Shown: positions 47,184-56,513, counted from the first letter of the stretch. The stretch: DNA of 64,000 nt from Pandoraea bronchicola (GCF_902459805.1 NZ_CABPST010000005.1:124001-188000); one strand, 5' to 3'. Notes: a model not told the origin generated them from the sequence alone. Numbers and translations: made by a program.

Positions 47184-47543
47184 TCAGCGATGCGAGAGGA
47201 TGTTAAGCAGACGACCGAACGGGTCGCGCACGTAGAAGCGCCGCACGCCCCAGGGTTCGTCGGCGGGTCCATATTCGATGGCAATGCCAGCGTCGCGCAT
47301 GCGTGAAAGCGCAGTGTCGACATCGTCGACTTCCACCGAAAGATCCGGCACTGGCGTGCCATTGCCGCCTTCGGTGGCAATGCTGACCTGAACGCTCATC
47401 TTCGACGCATTGCCGTAGGTAGCAATCCAGCCGTGATCCATCAGCAGATCCAGCCCGAGCAATTCGCCGTAAAAGCGTTGCGCCGCCCGCAGCGCCTGGG
47501 GCGACGGCGCCGCAATGTTGGCAACGATGCGATGGACCTTCAT
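47184..47543 (-). CDS. VOC (glyoxalase/bleomycin-resistance) family protein
   Basis: 119 residues. The paired beta-alpha-beta-beta-beta modules are seen in VANIAAPSPQALRAAQRFYGELLGLDLL and VDDVDTALSRMRDAGIAIEYGP, ending RRFYVRDPFGRLLNIL. Metal-dependent enzyme or binding protein; substrate unknown. ATG 47543 is preferred over upstream starts because the fold begins there. Confidence 0.88.
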   Translation of the reverse strand: MKVHRIVANIAAPSPQALRAAQRFYGELLGLDLLMDHGWIATYGNASKMSVQVSIATEGGNGTPVPDLSVEVDDVDTALSRMRDAGIAIEYGPADEPWGVRRFYVRDPFGRLLNILSHR

Positions 47544-47722
47544 GCGCTTCCTCCCCCAAATGACGTATAGAAAACACGCGGGAAGCGTAGCACGAGACGC
47601 TAGCGCGTGCGTTCCTTGCGTTGTCTTCACGCATGCACTGTAATGAAAGCGTCGTGCCGATGGCTTGCAGGGACCAAGAGAAGGTCTATGCGTCGGCCGC
47701 AAAGGGGGCTGGGAGGTCCATC

Positions 47723-48151
47723 ATGGACACCACAGGAACCGCATTGCGCACGATGGCGTTCATCGCGTGCGTGCTGAGTATGAGCACGGCGCACGCGCAG
47801 GCGGCGTATCCGCCGCCCACCATCGAGCTCAGCGTTACCGTCGGCCAGAAGATCGCAATCTGGGTGCAACCGAACTACAGTGTGCTGTGCCGTTCGCTGG
47901 GCCAGCCGACGTTCCAGCTCGATTCGACACCGGCGCTCGGTGAAGTCTTGCCGGAATGGATCGATTACACGGTGCCGGACGGCCGGCGTTGCGAAACGAT
48001 GCGCTTCCCCGGCCTGATCGTCTGGTATCAGGCGGGACAGGCGCCCGGCAAGGACGTTGTCGTCTGGACCGTCGGATTCCCGCGCGAATTCACCAGCCAC
48101 GTACCAAGCTCAGGCGACCATCGCGTGACCACGACCATCGTTGTCCGGTAG
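47723..48151 (+). CDS. Exported protein of unknown function
   Basis: 142 residues. A signal peptide (TALRTMAFIACVLSMSTAHAQA) is followed by a beta-rich domain with three cysteines in the mature part (VLCRSL, RRCETM). I do not recognise the family. GGGAGG precedes ATG 47723. It is alone on the plus strand between the VOC gene and icd. Periplasmic location is inferred. Confidence 0.7.
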   Translation: MDTTGTALRTMAFIACVLSMSTAHAQAAYPPPTIELSVTVGQKIAIWVQPNYSVLCRSLGQPTFQLDSTPALGEVLPEWIDYTVPDGRRCETMRFPGLIVWYQAGQAPGKDVVVWTVGFPREFTSHVPSSGDHRVTTTIVVR

Positions 48152-48464
48152 CGAGGCGTAGCACTTCGAGATTTGTCCGATTTGCTGGCCGACAGGCGAC
48201 TCAGGGCCTGCGTTGGACGTATCGGGGCGAAATAGAATTTCTCCTGCGCCCCCCTCTACGTCGCGTTTGTCGCGCCAAGCCTTATGATCAAACTCACCGA
48301 AGACACCCGAAAGAAACTCAGGCACGTGGCGAACTTCGCCCTCATCGGGTCCACCATGACGGGCGTCGTCGTCGGGCGCCTGGGCCCAAATAGAAAACCC
48401 CGATTGCGTCGCCGCACCGGGGTTTGTCTGAGCGCTAAGGCATTCGTCGCGAGGGCAGCACGTA
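48152..48464. other. 313-bp region between the exported protein gene and icd
   Basis: Contains the icd terminator at 48395-48425. A short ORF starts at 48284 but runs through that terminator into icd antisense and has no ribosome site, so I do not call it. Nothing else seen. Confidence 0.5.
48395..48425 (-). terminator. Terminator of icd
   Basis: AAACCCCG (48395-48402) and CGGGGTTT (48418-48425) close a 15-nt loop that has its own short stem; TTTTCTATTT follows on the minus strand. Confidence 0.7.
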
Positions 48465-49718
48465 TTACATGTTTTCGATCATCACGCTGCCAAAGCCCGA
48501 GCACGACACCTGCGTTGCACCTTCCATCAGGCGTGCGAAGTCGTACGTCACTTTCTTGGAGAGGATCGACTTCTCCATCGACGCGATGATCAGATCTGCG
48601 GCTTCTGTCCAGCCCATGTGACGCAGCATCATCTCTGCCGAGAGGATCTCGGAACCCGGATTCACGTAGTCCTTGCCAGCATACTTCGGCGCCGTGCCGT
48701 GCGTCGCTTCGAACATCGCCACCGAATCGGACAGGTTCGCGCCCGGCGCGATACCAATGCCACCCACCTGTGCGGCAAGCGCGTCAGAGATGTAGTCACC
48801 GTTGAGGTTAAGCGTGGCGATCACGTCGTACTCTGCCGGACGCAGCAGGATCTGCTGCAGGAAGGCATCTGCAATCGAATCCTTGATGATGATCTCTTTG
48901 CCCGTCTTGGGGTGCTTCACTTTGCACCACGGGCCGCCATCGATCTCCGTCGCACCGAATTCGTTCTTGGCCAGTGCGTATCCCCAATCGCGGAACGCGC
49001 CCTCCGTGAACTTCATGATGTTGCCTTTGTGAACGAGCGTGACCGTATCGCGGTTGTTGTCGAGCGCGTACTGAATGGCCTTGCGCACCAATCGTTCCGT
49101 GCCCTCGCGAGACACCGGTTTCACGCCAATGCCCGAAGTGCCAGGGAAGCGGATCTTGGTCACGCCCATTTCGTTTTGCAGGAACGCGATCAGCTTCTTC
49201 GCCCCGGCGGATTCAGCTTCCCATTCGATCCCGGCATAGATGTCTTCGGAGTTCTCGCGGAAGATCACCATGTTGATCTTCTCGGGTTGACGCACCGGCG
49301 ACGGCACCCCTTTGAAGTACTGCACAGGACGCAGACAAACGTACAGGTCGAGTTGCTGACGCATTGCCACGTTGAGCGAACGGATACCGCCACCGACCGG
49401 CGTCGTCAGCGGCCCCTTGATCGACACGACATAGTCCTTCACGACCTGCAGCGTCTCATCGGGCAACCACACGTCCGGGCCATAGATACGGGTCGACTTC
49501 TCGCCCGCATAGATTTCCATCCAACTGATCTTGCGCTTGCCACCGTACGCCTTCTCCACGGCAGCATCGACGACCTTGAGCATCACTGGCGTAATATCCA
49601 CGCCCGTGCCGTCGCCTTCGATGTACGGGATGATCGGATTGTCCGGCACGTTCAGTGAGAAATCCTTGTTGACGGTGATCTTCTCGCCTGCCGGGACCTT
49701 GATGTGCTGATACGACAT
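48465..49718 (-). CDS. icd: NADP-dependent isocitrate dehydrogenase
   Basis: 417 residues, E. coli Icd type. [21 protein letters not shown] at the N-terminus, the phosphorylatable-serine loop [58 protein letters not shown] with the catalytic Lys, and [21 protein letters not shown]. It oxidises isocitrate to 2-oxoglutarate in the TCA cycle. ATG 49718; the ORF could extend to 49790 but homologues start at MSYQHI. Confidence 0.97.
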   Translation of the reverse strand: MSYQHIKVPAGEKITVNKDFSLNVPDNPIIPYIEGDGTGVDITPVMLKVVDAAVEKAYGGKRKISWMEIYAGEKSTRIYGPDVWLPDETLQVVKDYVVSIKGPLTTPVGGGIRSLNVAMRQQLDLYVCLRPVQYFKGVPSPVRQPEKINMVIFRENSEDIYAGIEWEAESAGAKKLIAFLQNEMGVTKIRFPGTSGIGVKPVSREGTERLVRKAIQYALDNNRDTVTLVHKGNIMKFTEGAFRDWGYALAKNEFGATEIDGGPWCKVKHPKTGKEIIIKDSIADAFLQQILLRPAEYDVIATLNLNGDYISDALAAQVGGIGIAPGANLSDSVAMFEATHGTAPKYAGKDYVNPGSEILSAEMMLRHMGWTEAADLIIASMEKSILSKKVTYDFARLMEGATQVSCSGFGSVMIENM

Positions 49719-49840
49719 GGTGGGGCTCCAATGAAGGGATCGGACTGCGCGCATCGATCCGGATGAGGGGTGAGTGACCGCTCGACGCATTTCCGCCCTA
49801 TTGTAGTCACAGCACCGGTTGATGCGTGTGACATGGCTTA

Positions 49841-49863
49841 AGTCTTATATAAGACATAAGACT
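49841..49863. promoter_or_regulatory. Nested inverted repeat upstream of icd
   Basis: GTCTTATATAAGAC (49842-49855) is a perfect 14-bp palindrome. AGTCTTAT (49841-49848) also pairs with ATAAGACT (49856-49863), giving two overlapping dyads. It is 123 bp upstream of icd and 136 bp upstream of the RluE-like gene. A minus-strand TACAAT -10 for icd lies at 49805-49800. From memory, similar TCTTAT/ATAAGA dyads precede other TCA-cycle genes in betaproteobacteria and are assigned to a GntR-family regulator. Confidence 0.6.
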
Positions 49864-49998
49864 GACGTTTTGGATTATGCATTAACATGGCGGGGCTGAC
49901 CAGAGGAGCGAGTCACCGCGTCATGCGTTCGTGTCATGGGCGACGCAACGAATATCGCACACCGATGCCTCGGCAATTTCCGATTTTCTTCCCCCGGT

Positions 49999-50589
49999 AT
50001 GACACTTCTCGCGCTTAACAAACCCTTCGGCACGATTTGCCAGTTTTCGCCGCATCCGACGCGCCCGACGCTTGCCGAGTGCATTACGCTGCCGGACGTC
50101 TATCCGGCAGGACGGCTCGACGCCGACAGTGAAGGACTCCTGCTGCTCACCGACGATGGGCGACTGCAAGCCCGCATCGCCGAACCGGAACGCAAACTGC
50201 CAAAGACCTATTGGGCGCAGGTGGAAGGTGCATACGACGAAACTGCCGTGGCACGGCTGCGCCGCGGTCTGGATCTGGGCGACTTCGTCACGCTGCCGTG
50301 CGAGGCGCGCGAAATCCCGGAGCCATCCCATCTCTGGCCGCGTAACCCGCCGATCCGCTATCGGGCCAGCATCCCGACCCATTGGCTGGAGATCACCCTT
50401 GTCGAAGGCAAGAACCGTCAGGTCAGACGCATGACCGCCGCCGTCGGCAAACCGACGCTGCGGCTCGTGCGCGTCGCCATCGGTCCGGTCGACGTCTTTT
50501 CGTTGAACCTCGCCCCAGGACAATGGTGCGAACTGCCGCAACAATTACTTACACTTTCGGGTCAACCGCGCAGTCGTCCATCTCGTTGA
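49999..50589 (+). CDS. RluE-type 23S rRNA pseudouridine synthase
   Basis: 196 residues of the RsuA/RluE family without an S4 domain. [15 protein letters not shown] opens the catalytic domain, [20 protein letters not shown] holds the catalytic aspartate (GRLDxDSEG), and [27 protein letters not shown] is the conserved C-terminal motif. E. coli RluE modifies U2457 of 23S rRNA. ATG 49999 is chosen; an earlier in-frame start at 49936 would add 21 residues unlike the family. Confidence 0.92.
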   Translation: MTLLALNKPFGTICQFSPHPTRPTLAECITLPDVYPAGRLDADSEGLLLLTDDGRLQARIAEPERKLPKTYWAQVEGAYDETAVARLRRGLDLGDFVTLPCEAREIPEPSHLWPRNPPIRYRASIPTHWLEITLVEGKNRQVRRMTAAVGKPTLRLVRVAIGPVDVFSLNLAPGQWCELPQQLLTLSGQPRSRPSR

Positions 50590-50641
50590 GGGAACAGGTG
50601 CGCAACATACGCACCACTAACTGAAACGAGGAAACCAAGTC

Positions 50642-50869
50642 ATGAACAAACTGCTGCTCGCACTGACCGCCGGCCTGATTGTGTCCGGCGCCGCGATGGC
50701 CCAACAATCGGCACCGGCAACGGCGCCTGTCGCCCCGGCGGCGCCTGCAGCAGCTGCGCCTGCTGATCATGCTGCCCCGGCGAAAAAGGCTTCCACGCAC
50801 AAGAAGCATCACCACAAGAAGTCCGGCAAGAAGGCAATGAGCCAACCGCCGGCTGGCAATAAGCCGTAA
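50642..50869 (+). CDS. Small exported Ala/Lys/His-rich protein, copy 1
   Basis: 75 residues. A clean signal peptide (MNKLLLALTAGLIVSGAAMAQ) is followed by an Ala/Pro-rich stretch and a basic tail STHKKHHHKKSGKK. The composition resembles acid-shock (Asr-like) or histone-like exported proteins, but I assign no function. ATG 50642 follows AACGAGGAAAC. It is paired with the similar gene at 50997. Confidence 0.8.
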   Translation: MNKLLLALTAGLIVSGAAMAQQSAPATAPVAPAAPAAAAPADHAAPAKKASTHKKHHHKKSGKKAMSQPPAGNKP

Positions 50870-50996
50870 TACTGGCTATCGAAAAAATCCTCGGGTGGGT
50901 TGTCAACCGATGTCCTGACCGGACGTTAAAGGAGATGACTCACTTCGCGGGTCAACGAGTACACCACCCAAACATCGAGCTTCAACGAGGAATCTC

Positions 50997-51206
50997 ATGA
51001 AAAAACTGATCGCTGCCCTGGTCGCTGGCCTGTTCGCAACTGGCGTGTTCGCCCAAGCTTCGGCTCCGGCCGCTGACGCTGGTGCCGCTCCGGCCGCTGC
51101 TAGCAAGCCGGCTGCCAAGAAGAAGTCGTCGCACAAGAAGTCGACGCACAAGAAGTCGGCTAAGAAGGCTTCGGCTGCTGAAGCTCCGGCCGCTGCCAGC
51201 AAGTAA
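50997..51206 (+). CDS. Small exported Ala/Lys-rich protein, copy 2
   Basis: 69 residues. Signal peptide MKKLIAALVAGLFATGVFAQ, then Ala-rich sequence and a basic centre KKKSSHKKSTHKKSAKK. It resembles copy 1 in plan, cleavage site (A-Q-x-S-A-P) and leader (AACGAGGAA), so the two look like a diverged tandem duplication. Function unknown. A strong terminator follows at 51247. Confidence 0.82.
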   Translation: MKKLIAALVAGLFATGVFAQASAPAADAGAAPAAASKPAAKKKSSHKKSTHKKSAKKASAAEAPAAASK

Positions 51207-51246
51207 GTACCGCATTGCGCGGCTCACTGCGCAACGGACGGTAATA

Positions 51247-51277
51247 AGCAGGTTGCTCATGCAACCTGCTTTTTTTT
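51247..51277 (+). terminator. Terminator after the small exported proteins
   Basis: AGCAGGTTGC-TCAT-GCAACCTGCT (51247-51270) with eight T. Confidence 0.9.
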
Positions 51278-51341
51278 CGTCCGGCGGCTACAATGGCTCG
51301 CCACCTATCTGACGTTCCCCCGAGCTTCCCAGGAGCCGTTT

Positions 51342-51821
51342 GTGATCCGGATTTCACGTCAACTGGCTGCGATCGCCGCCAGCGCCACGTTTGCCACCAC
51401 CGCTGCCATCATGGCGCTCGTGCCAGTGAGCGCCACCGCACAAATCAAGCAGCCGGGGCAGTTCCCGACCATCCAGCTCTCTGCCGGTATGTACCTCATC
51501 AAGGCCGAAGTCGCCGCCAACGAGGCAGACCGTGAACAGGGTCTGATGTATCGCACGACGATGCCCGCCAACGCCGGCATGCTCTTCGTGTTCGAACAAC
51601 GTGCGGGGCACTGCTTCTGGATGAAAAACACGAATCTGCCGTTGTCCATCGCGTTTCTCGCCGACGACGGCACGATCGTGAACATCGAAGACATGGCACC
51701 GCAGACCGAAGATAACCACTGCCCGCGCGCGGCTGTGCGTTACGCCCTCGAAATGAATCTCGGCTGGTTCAAGCACAAGAACCTCGGCCCGGGCGCGAAG
51801 ATCTCCGGCCTGCCGCGCTGA
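51342..51821 (+). CDS. DUF192 family exported protein
   Basis: 159 residues. A signal-like N-terminus (to about residue 34) precedes a DUF192 domain: VAANEADREQGLMYRTTMPANAGMLFVFEQRAGHCFWMKNTNLPLSIAFLADDGTIVNI. The domain is widespread and uncharacterised. The start is GTG 51342 with AGGAG 6 bp upstream. Confidence 0.9.
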   Translation: MIRISRQLAAIAASATFATTAAIMALVPVSATAQIKQPGQFPTIQLSAGMYLIKAEVAANEADREQGLMYRTTMPANAGMLFVFEQRAGHCFWMKNTNLPLSIAFLADDGTIVNIEDMAPQTEDNHCPRAAVRYALEMNLGWFKHKNLGPGAKISGLPR

Positions 51822-51845
51822 TCGTCGGCATTCGACGGCGCTCGC

Positions 51846-52577
51846 TCAACGGGCGCCGCTCGATATCTCCAACGCGGTGCCAAGCGAGCGCTCGAGAAAA
51901 CAATCCAGCAGCCACGGATCGAAGTGACGCCCACGTTCGGCGAGCATTGCGCCCACGATCTGCGCCGGACTGAGTGCCGCACGATATGGGCGGTGACTCG
52001 CCAGTGCGTCGAATACGTCGACCAGCGCGACGATCCGTCCTGCCAACGGAATACGATTCCCCGACAGGCCGTATGGATAACCGCCGCCGCCATAGCGCTC
52101 ATGATGCGTGCGAGCGACGCAGGCGGCCAGCTCACATGCCGCGCCACCAATCGTCCCCAATACATCGGCACCCAATTGCGGATGCATTCGCATCACACGC
52201 ATTTCGCCGGGCGTCAGCCTGCCCGGCTTTTCGAGTATCGCGTTCGGAATGCACAGCTTGCCGGTATCGTGCAGTGCCGCGGCAAGCCCGAGGGCCTGGG
52301 CCTCGACGGCCGGCATGCCGAGCGCTTGCGCGAAACGCCACGCAAGCGAGCCGACGCGCCACATGTGCGTGGCAGTTCCGCCGCGTTTGTGTTCGGCAAG
52401 GCGAAAGAGTGTCCACGCGGCCGGCGGCAGACTGCGCATGAGGCGGGCGTCGGCGAGCCAGTATCGATGAGGTGAAGCGTCACTCCTGGCTTCAGGGCCG
52501 CTGCTATCGCGCAGGGTATCTGGCGAGGATGAAACCGGGGCGGCGTGAGTGTCGTGCGCTGGCGCAGGGTCGGGCAT
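51846..52577 (-). CDS. HD-GYP-type phosphohydrolase
   Basis: 243 residues. HD-domain ligands: His71, HD at 103-104, Lys107, His132, HHE at 158-160 and Asp187. The GYP signature is present as RYGGGGYPYGL (161-171), but the usual Asp of HHExxDGxGYP is Gly163. HD-GYP enzymes hydrolyse cyclic-di-GMP; the substitution leaves activity open. There is no receiver domain; the first 45 residues are disordered Pro/Ala/Ser-rich. No partner is adjacent. Confidence 0.85.
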   Translation of the reverse strand: MPDPAPAHDTHAAPVSSSPDTLRDSSGPEARSDASPHRYWLADARLMRSLPPAAWTLFRLAEHKRGGTATHMWRVGSLAWRFAQALGMPAVEAQALGLAAALHDTGKLCIPNAILEKPGRLTPGEMRVMRMHPQLGADVLGTIGGAACELAACVARTHHERYGGGGYPYGLSGNRIPLAGRIVALVDVFDALASHRPYRAALSPAQIVGAMLAERGRHFDPWLLDCFLERSLGTALEISSGAR

Positions 52578-52681
52578 ACGTTGTCCATTCAGTTTGAAGT
52601 GGACACTCTAATGACGAGCGAATATAAGAATGTTGATGGCGATCAAGCAATGTGCAGAAGCGCGCGGTCCTGCAACCGCTG

Positions 52682-52714
52682 AAAACAAAAAGCCCACCGC
52701 AAGCGGTGGGCTTT
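52682..52714 (-). terminator. Terminator of sodB
   Basis: AAAGCCCACCGC (52689-52700) pairs with GCGGTGGGCTTT (52703-52714); TTTTTGTTTTC follows on the minus strand. Confidence 0.85.
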
Positions 52715-52818
52715 CGTTTTGCCGGCAACGCCAGACGCTCGGGTTGGGCGCCTGACGCTCCTTTTAGCGAATCTCGCCGAAGTCGATGGTCTCGGCCAGC
52801 AAAGTCCGGGAGGCTCGA

Positions 52819-53397
52819 TTACGCGAAGTTCTTCGCGGCGAATTCCCAGTTGACCAGATTCCAGAATGCCTCGACAAACTTCGGACGGGCATTGCGGTAG
52901 TCGATGTAGTAGGCGTGTTCCCACACGTCGATGGTGATCAGCGGCTTGTCAGCGCCGGTCAGCGGCGTAGCAGCGTTGCTGGTGTTGACGATGTCGACCG
53001 AACCGTCGGCCTTCTTCACGAGCCACGTCCAGCCCGAACCGAAGTTGCCCACGGCCGACTTCGAGAAGGCTTCCTTGAAGGCATCGTACGAACCGAACTT
53101 GGCGTCGATGGCCTTGGCCAGATCGCCCGTCGGTGCGCCGCCGCCCTTCGGCGACAGGGTGTTCCAGAAGAAGGTGTGGTTCCACACCTGTGCTGCGTTG
53201 TTGAACACGCCGCCCGACGACTTCTTGATGATGTCTTCGAGGCTGGCGTTTTCGAACTCGGTGCCCTTGATCAGGTTGTTCAAGTTGGTCACATAGGCTT
53301 GGTGATGCTTGCCGTAGTGATACTCCATCGTTTCCTTGGAGATGGTCGGCGCCAGTGCATCGATGGCGTACGGCAGTTCAGGGAGCTTGTGTTCCAT
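52819..53397 (-). CDS. sodB: Iron superoxide dismutase
   Basis: 192 residues. Metal ligands His27, His74, Asp157 and His161. Gln70 in [12 protein letters not shown] is the position that marks the Fe form. It disproportionates superoxide in the cytoplasm. Length and C-terminus ([13 protein letters not shown]) fit SodB. ATG 53397. Confidence 0.96.
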   Translation of the reverse strand: MEHKLPELPYAIDALAPTISKETMEYHYGKHHQAYVTNLNNLIKGTEFENASLEDIIKKSSGGVFNNAAQVWNHTFFWNTLSPKGGGAPTGDLAKAIDAKFGSYDAFKEAFSKSAVGNFGSGWTWLVKKADGSVDIVNTSNAATPLTGADKPLITIDVWEHAYYIDYRNARPKFVEAFWNLVNWEFAAKNFA

Positions 53398-53599
53398 GGC
53401 AATTGTCCTTTGTGCTCTGAGGGGAACCCGATTTTGCGTTATCCGGAGCCATCGATTCTAGGGCAGATGCGAAAACCCCGCAAACCGCACGGTTACTCGA
53501 TTTGCCGCACCATCCGATATCCACGCGACGATTGTTTGCCAATCCCGGCTAATCGACGCACGATGGCTGCGATTTGTCAGTATTGCTGAACCGGTCCCG

Positions 53600-54973
53600 C
53601 TAAAAAGTATCGTCTAGCCTGACCTGAACATCACCAATGCCGATGTCCGCGGCGCCATCGGCCAGATGCATTGTCACTTGCTGGCCCCGCTGCAGTTTTC
53701 TCGGATCGCGCACCGGCTGGCCCTTCCCGTCGAGTACGGCGGCGTAGCCGCGCTGCAGCGTGCGGCGCGGATTGAGCAACTCGAGTTGCGCCGTGGCGTC
53801 GGCGAGTCGTTGGGTGGCGCGCTCTGCGCGGCGTGACATGGTGCTTTGCATACGCTGCAAGAGTAGCGAGACACGCTCGTGCTGCGACGCCACATCGGGT
53901 ACGGCGCGCGCCAGACGAAGGCGCAACATCTCGAAACGCCCGCGGCGCTGGGCCAGCGGCCGTTCCAGCGCGTGACGCATTCGGTCGCTCAGGTGCGCGA
54001 GTTCGCCGCGCTGACGCGCCAGACGCTCACGAGGCGAAACCAGCCCGCGAGACAGACTATCGAGCTGCTGGCCACGCTGCTCCAACATGCGCCACATCGC
54101 CCGGGTCAGGCGCTGGCGCTGCCGGTCGACCTCGCGCAGACACTCGTCGCGGGCTGCACTGATCAGTTCGGCCGCGGCCGTCGGCGTGGGCGCGCGCACG
54201 TCGGCCACGAAATCCGCAATCGTGAAATCGGTTTCGTGCCCCACACCGGAGACAACGGGCAGCTCACTGCGAGCGATGGCATGGGCAAGCACTTCTTCGT
54301 TGAACGCCCACAGATCTTCGATGGAACCGCCACCACGGCACAGCAAAAGGGCGTCCACCTCGCAACGGGCGTTGGCCGTATCGAGCGCGGCCGCCAGCCG
54401 TGAGGCGGCGTCGCTGCCTTGCACGGGGGCTGGATAGACCACGACCGAGACGTGCGGGGCGCGCCGGGCCAGCGTCGTCAGCACGTCGCGCAAAGCCGCC
54501 GCCTGCAACGATGTGACAACGCCCACGCGGCGGGCATATCTCGGCAAGGCACGCTTGCGCTGAGCGTCGAACAACCCTGCCGCGGCGAGCTTCTCCTTGA
54601 GTTTCAGGAACGCTTCGTACAGGTTGCCTTGTCCGGCGCGGCGGATCGCCTCGACATTGAGCTGAACCTCCCCGCGCGGCACATACATCGAGAGCAGCGC
54701 GCGAACTTCCACCCGATCGCCCTCCTTGGGCGAGAAGTCGGCGTGCTGCGCGCGGCCACGGAACATCACGCAACGCATTTGCGCCTGTGCGTCCTTGATC
54801 GAGAAATACCAGTGGCCGCTTGCCGCGCGCGTGAAGTTCGAGATTTCGCCGCTGACCCACGCCAGCGGAAAGCTGCGCTCCAGCACGCCGGCAACGGCCT
54901 TGTTCAAATCCGAAACACTTAGCACGCGATCCGCACCACCGGTGGGCCGGGCGTCGTCGAAAGATAGGTTCAT
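53600..54973 (-). CDS. xseA: Exodeoxyribonuclease VII large subunit
   Basis: 457 residues. An OB-fold N-terminal domain (LSVSDLNKAVAGVLERSFPLAWVSGEISNFTRAASGHWYFS) and the XseA core (GVVTSLQAAALRDVL, LLCRGGGSIEDLWAFNEE, SGVGHETDFTIADFVAD) are followed by a coiled-coil Arg-rich C-terminal half. With XseB it degrades single-stranded DNA. ATG 54973; the frame is open to 55132 but homologues start near MNLSFDD. Confidence 0.96.
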   Translation of the reverse strand: MNLSFDDARPTGGADRVLSVSDLNKAVAGVLERSFPLAWVSGEISNFTRAASGHWYFSIKDAQAQMRCVMFRGRAQHADFSPKEGDRVEVRALLSMYVPRGEVQLNVEAIRRAGQGNLYEAFLKLKEKLAAAGLFDAQRKRALPRYARRVGVVTSLQAAALRDVLTTLARRAPHVSVVVYPAPVQGSDAASRLAAALDTANARCEVDALLLCRGGGSIEDLWAFNEEVLAHAIARSELPVVSGVGHETDFTIADFVADVRAPTPTAAAELISAARDECLREVDRQRQRLTRAMWRMLEQRGQQLDSLSRGLVSPRERLARQRGELAHLSDRMRHALERPLAQRRGRFEMLRLRLARAVPDVASQHERVSLLLQRMQSTMSRRAERATQRLADATAQLELLNPRRTLQRGYAAVLDGKGQPVRDPRKLQRGQQVTMHLADGAADIGIGDVQVRLDDTF

Positions 54974-55421
54974 GCGTGTTCGCTGACGAAAAACTGTCCA
55001 CAGGCCCGCTAATTTAAGGGTTTTCGCGCCCGGGCGCCCTATATTTCCAGCATCAAGATGCCAAATCCTTGATTTACCGGGCTTTTCAGCGGGCATCAGA
55101 GTGACGTCGCTGCGCCATTGCGGCGGGGCCACGAAGATATATGTTCAGAGGACAACATGTGCACATAGTTATCCACAGGCCATCTCGAGTTTCTTGGGAA
55201 TCGTGAGTTTGCGGCGGTGTTCATTTCTGAAACGATTTGCTGCCCATTTTTTCATCACGAACTAAAAAGTACCGTCAGGTCAAAGAGTTGCCTAAAGTAT
55301 CCCAAGGTTGTCCACATCCTTGTGCTCGGATGGTGTGGAAAACGGTGCTTGCCCATCCCCCCCCTGCACGCTACAGTTCGGACTCGTTTGCCCATCCCCC
55401 GCAATAAGTAAGAGGTCGTCT
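54974..55421. other. 448-bp intergenic region with DnaA-box-like repeats
   Basis: Between xseA and the ExbB/TolQ gene (divergent). It contains TTATCCACA (55169-55177), a perfect DnaA-box consensus, CTGTCCACA (54994-55002) and TTGTCCACA (55308-55316). The first two share TCCACAGGCC. It also contains a 13-bp direct repeat TTGCCCATCCCCC (55349-55361 and 55388-55400). 55181-55300 is AT-richer. No ORF supported. Confidence 0.55.
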
Positions 55422-56036
55422 TTGTTTGCCGTCATCCAGGCCGCCGGCTGGCCCATCTGGCCACTTCTCATCGCTTCCGTTATCGCCCTCGCCCTGATTG
55501 TCGAGCGCGCCCTGTCGCTGCGTCGCGCGCGCGTACTGCCGAGTGGCGTTCTCGAAAGCGCGATCACGCTTGCCCGCCGCGGTTCGGCCAAACAGGACGC
55601 GACCGATGCGCTGGCACGTGGTTCGATGCTCGGGCGCGTACTCGCCACGGGCGTTCGTTTCGTCGCGCACAACCCGCAGGGACCGCGCGAAGGCGCCAAG
55701 GAAGCACTGGAGGAGACCGGACGTGCCGTCGCGCACGAACTCGAACGCTTCCTGCCTGCGTTGGGCACCATTGCGTCCGTCGCTCCGTTGATGGGCCTGT
55801 TCGGCACCGTCATCGGCATGATCGAGATCTTCGGCGCTCAAGACGCCACGGGCACCGACCCGGCGCAACTGGCGCACGGCATTTCGGTGGCGCTGTACAA
55901 CACCGGGTTCGGTCTGATGATCGCGATTCCCGCGATGATCTTCTATCGTTACTACCGCACGCGCGTCGACGCGTTTCTGGTCGAACTCGAGACGCAGGCG
56001 GTCCATTTTCTCGATGCCACACTGCCGCGGCACTGA
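55422..56036 (+). CDS. ExbB/TolQ/MotA-family proton-channel protein
   Basis: 204 residues with three membrane helices (WPLLIASVIALALIVERAL near 11-30; VAPLMGLFGTVIGMI and the following AHGISVALYNTGFGLMIAIPAMIFY in the C-terminal half). It pairs with the ExbD-like protein 15 bp downstream to power TonB or Tol. The best start is TTG 55422 with TAAGAGG upstream; no ATG or GTG fits the family's N-terminus. Confidence 0.88.
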   Translation: MFAVIQAAGWPIWPLLIASVIALALIVERALSLRRARVLPSGVLESAITLARRGSAKQDATDALARGSMLGRVLATGVRFVAHNPQGPREGAKEALEETGRAVAHELERFLPALGTIASVAPLMGLFGTVIGMIEIFGAQDATGTDPAQLAHGISVALYNTGFGLMIAIPAMIFYRYYRTRVDAFLVELETQAVHFLDATLPRH

Positions 56037-56051
56037 ACCGAGAGACGCACG

Positions 56052-56513
56052 ATGAATTTCCGTCGAGGTCTCTCCACACGCGACGAGCCGGAGATCAATC
56101 TGATCCCGCTCATTGATGTGCTGCTCGTCATCCTGATCTTCCTGATGGTCACCACGACCTATACGCGTTACACGGCGCTCAAAGTCAATCTCCCGACGGC
56201 CGATGCGGAAAAGGCTGTCGTTCCGCCGCGTCAGATCGTGGTATCGGTGGGTGCCGACGGTAGTTACGCGATCGATCGGCATGCGCTCGCGCAACGCGAT
56301 GTAGCCAGCCTCACCGCGGCGCTGCGTCAGGCCGCGGGCCCCGCGAGCAGCGGCGCCGAATCACCGGTCATCATCATCAACGCCGACGCCAAGAGCTCCC
56401 ATCAGTCGGTCATCAACGTGATGGAAGCTGCCCGCGAGGCCGGTTTGTCGCGTCTGACCTTCGCCGCGCGCTCGACGGCCGCGCACGGCGGGGCAGCCTC
56501 CCCGACCCGATGA
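56052..56513 (+). CDS. ExbD/TolR-family biopolymer transport protein
   Basis: 153 residues. One helix ([22 protein letters not shown]) with the conserved membrane Asp, then a periplasmic domain. It forms the proton channel with the ExbB-like protein. TGA overlaps the lpxK ATG by 4 bp. Confidence 0.92.
   Translation: MNFRRGLSTRDEPEINLIPLIDVLLVILIFLMVTTTYTRYTALKVNLPTADAEKAVVPPRQIVVSVGADGSYAIDRHALAQRDVASLTAALRQAAGPASSGAESPVIIINADAKSSHQSVINVMEAAREAGLSRLTFAARSTAAHGGAASPTR

Noticed and set aside
48284-48589. Short ORF starting MIKLTEDTRKK
   Set aside because: No ribosome site, runs through the icd terminator and antisense into icd; only the first 30 codons look protein-like.
55349-55400. 13-bp direct repeat TTGCCCATCCCCC as an attachment site
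   Set aside because: Too short, C-rich and only 39 bp apart, with no integrase or mobile gene nearby.
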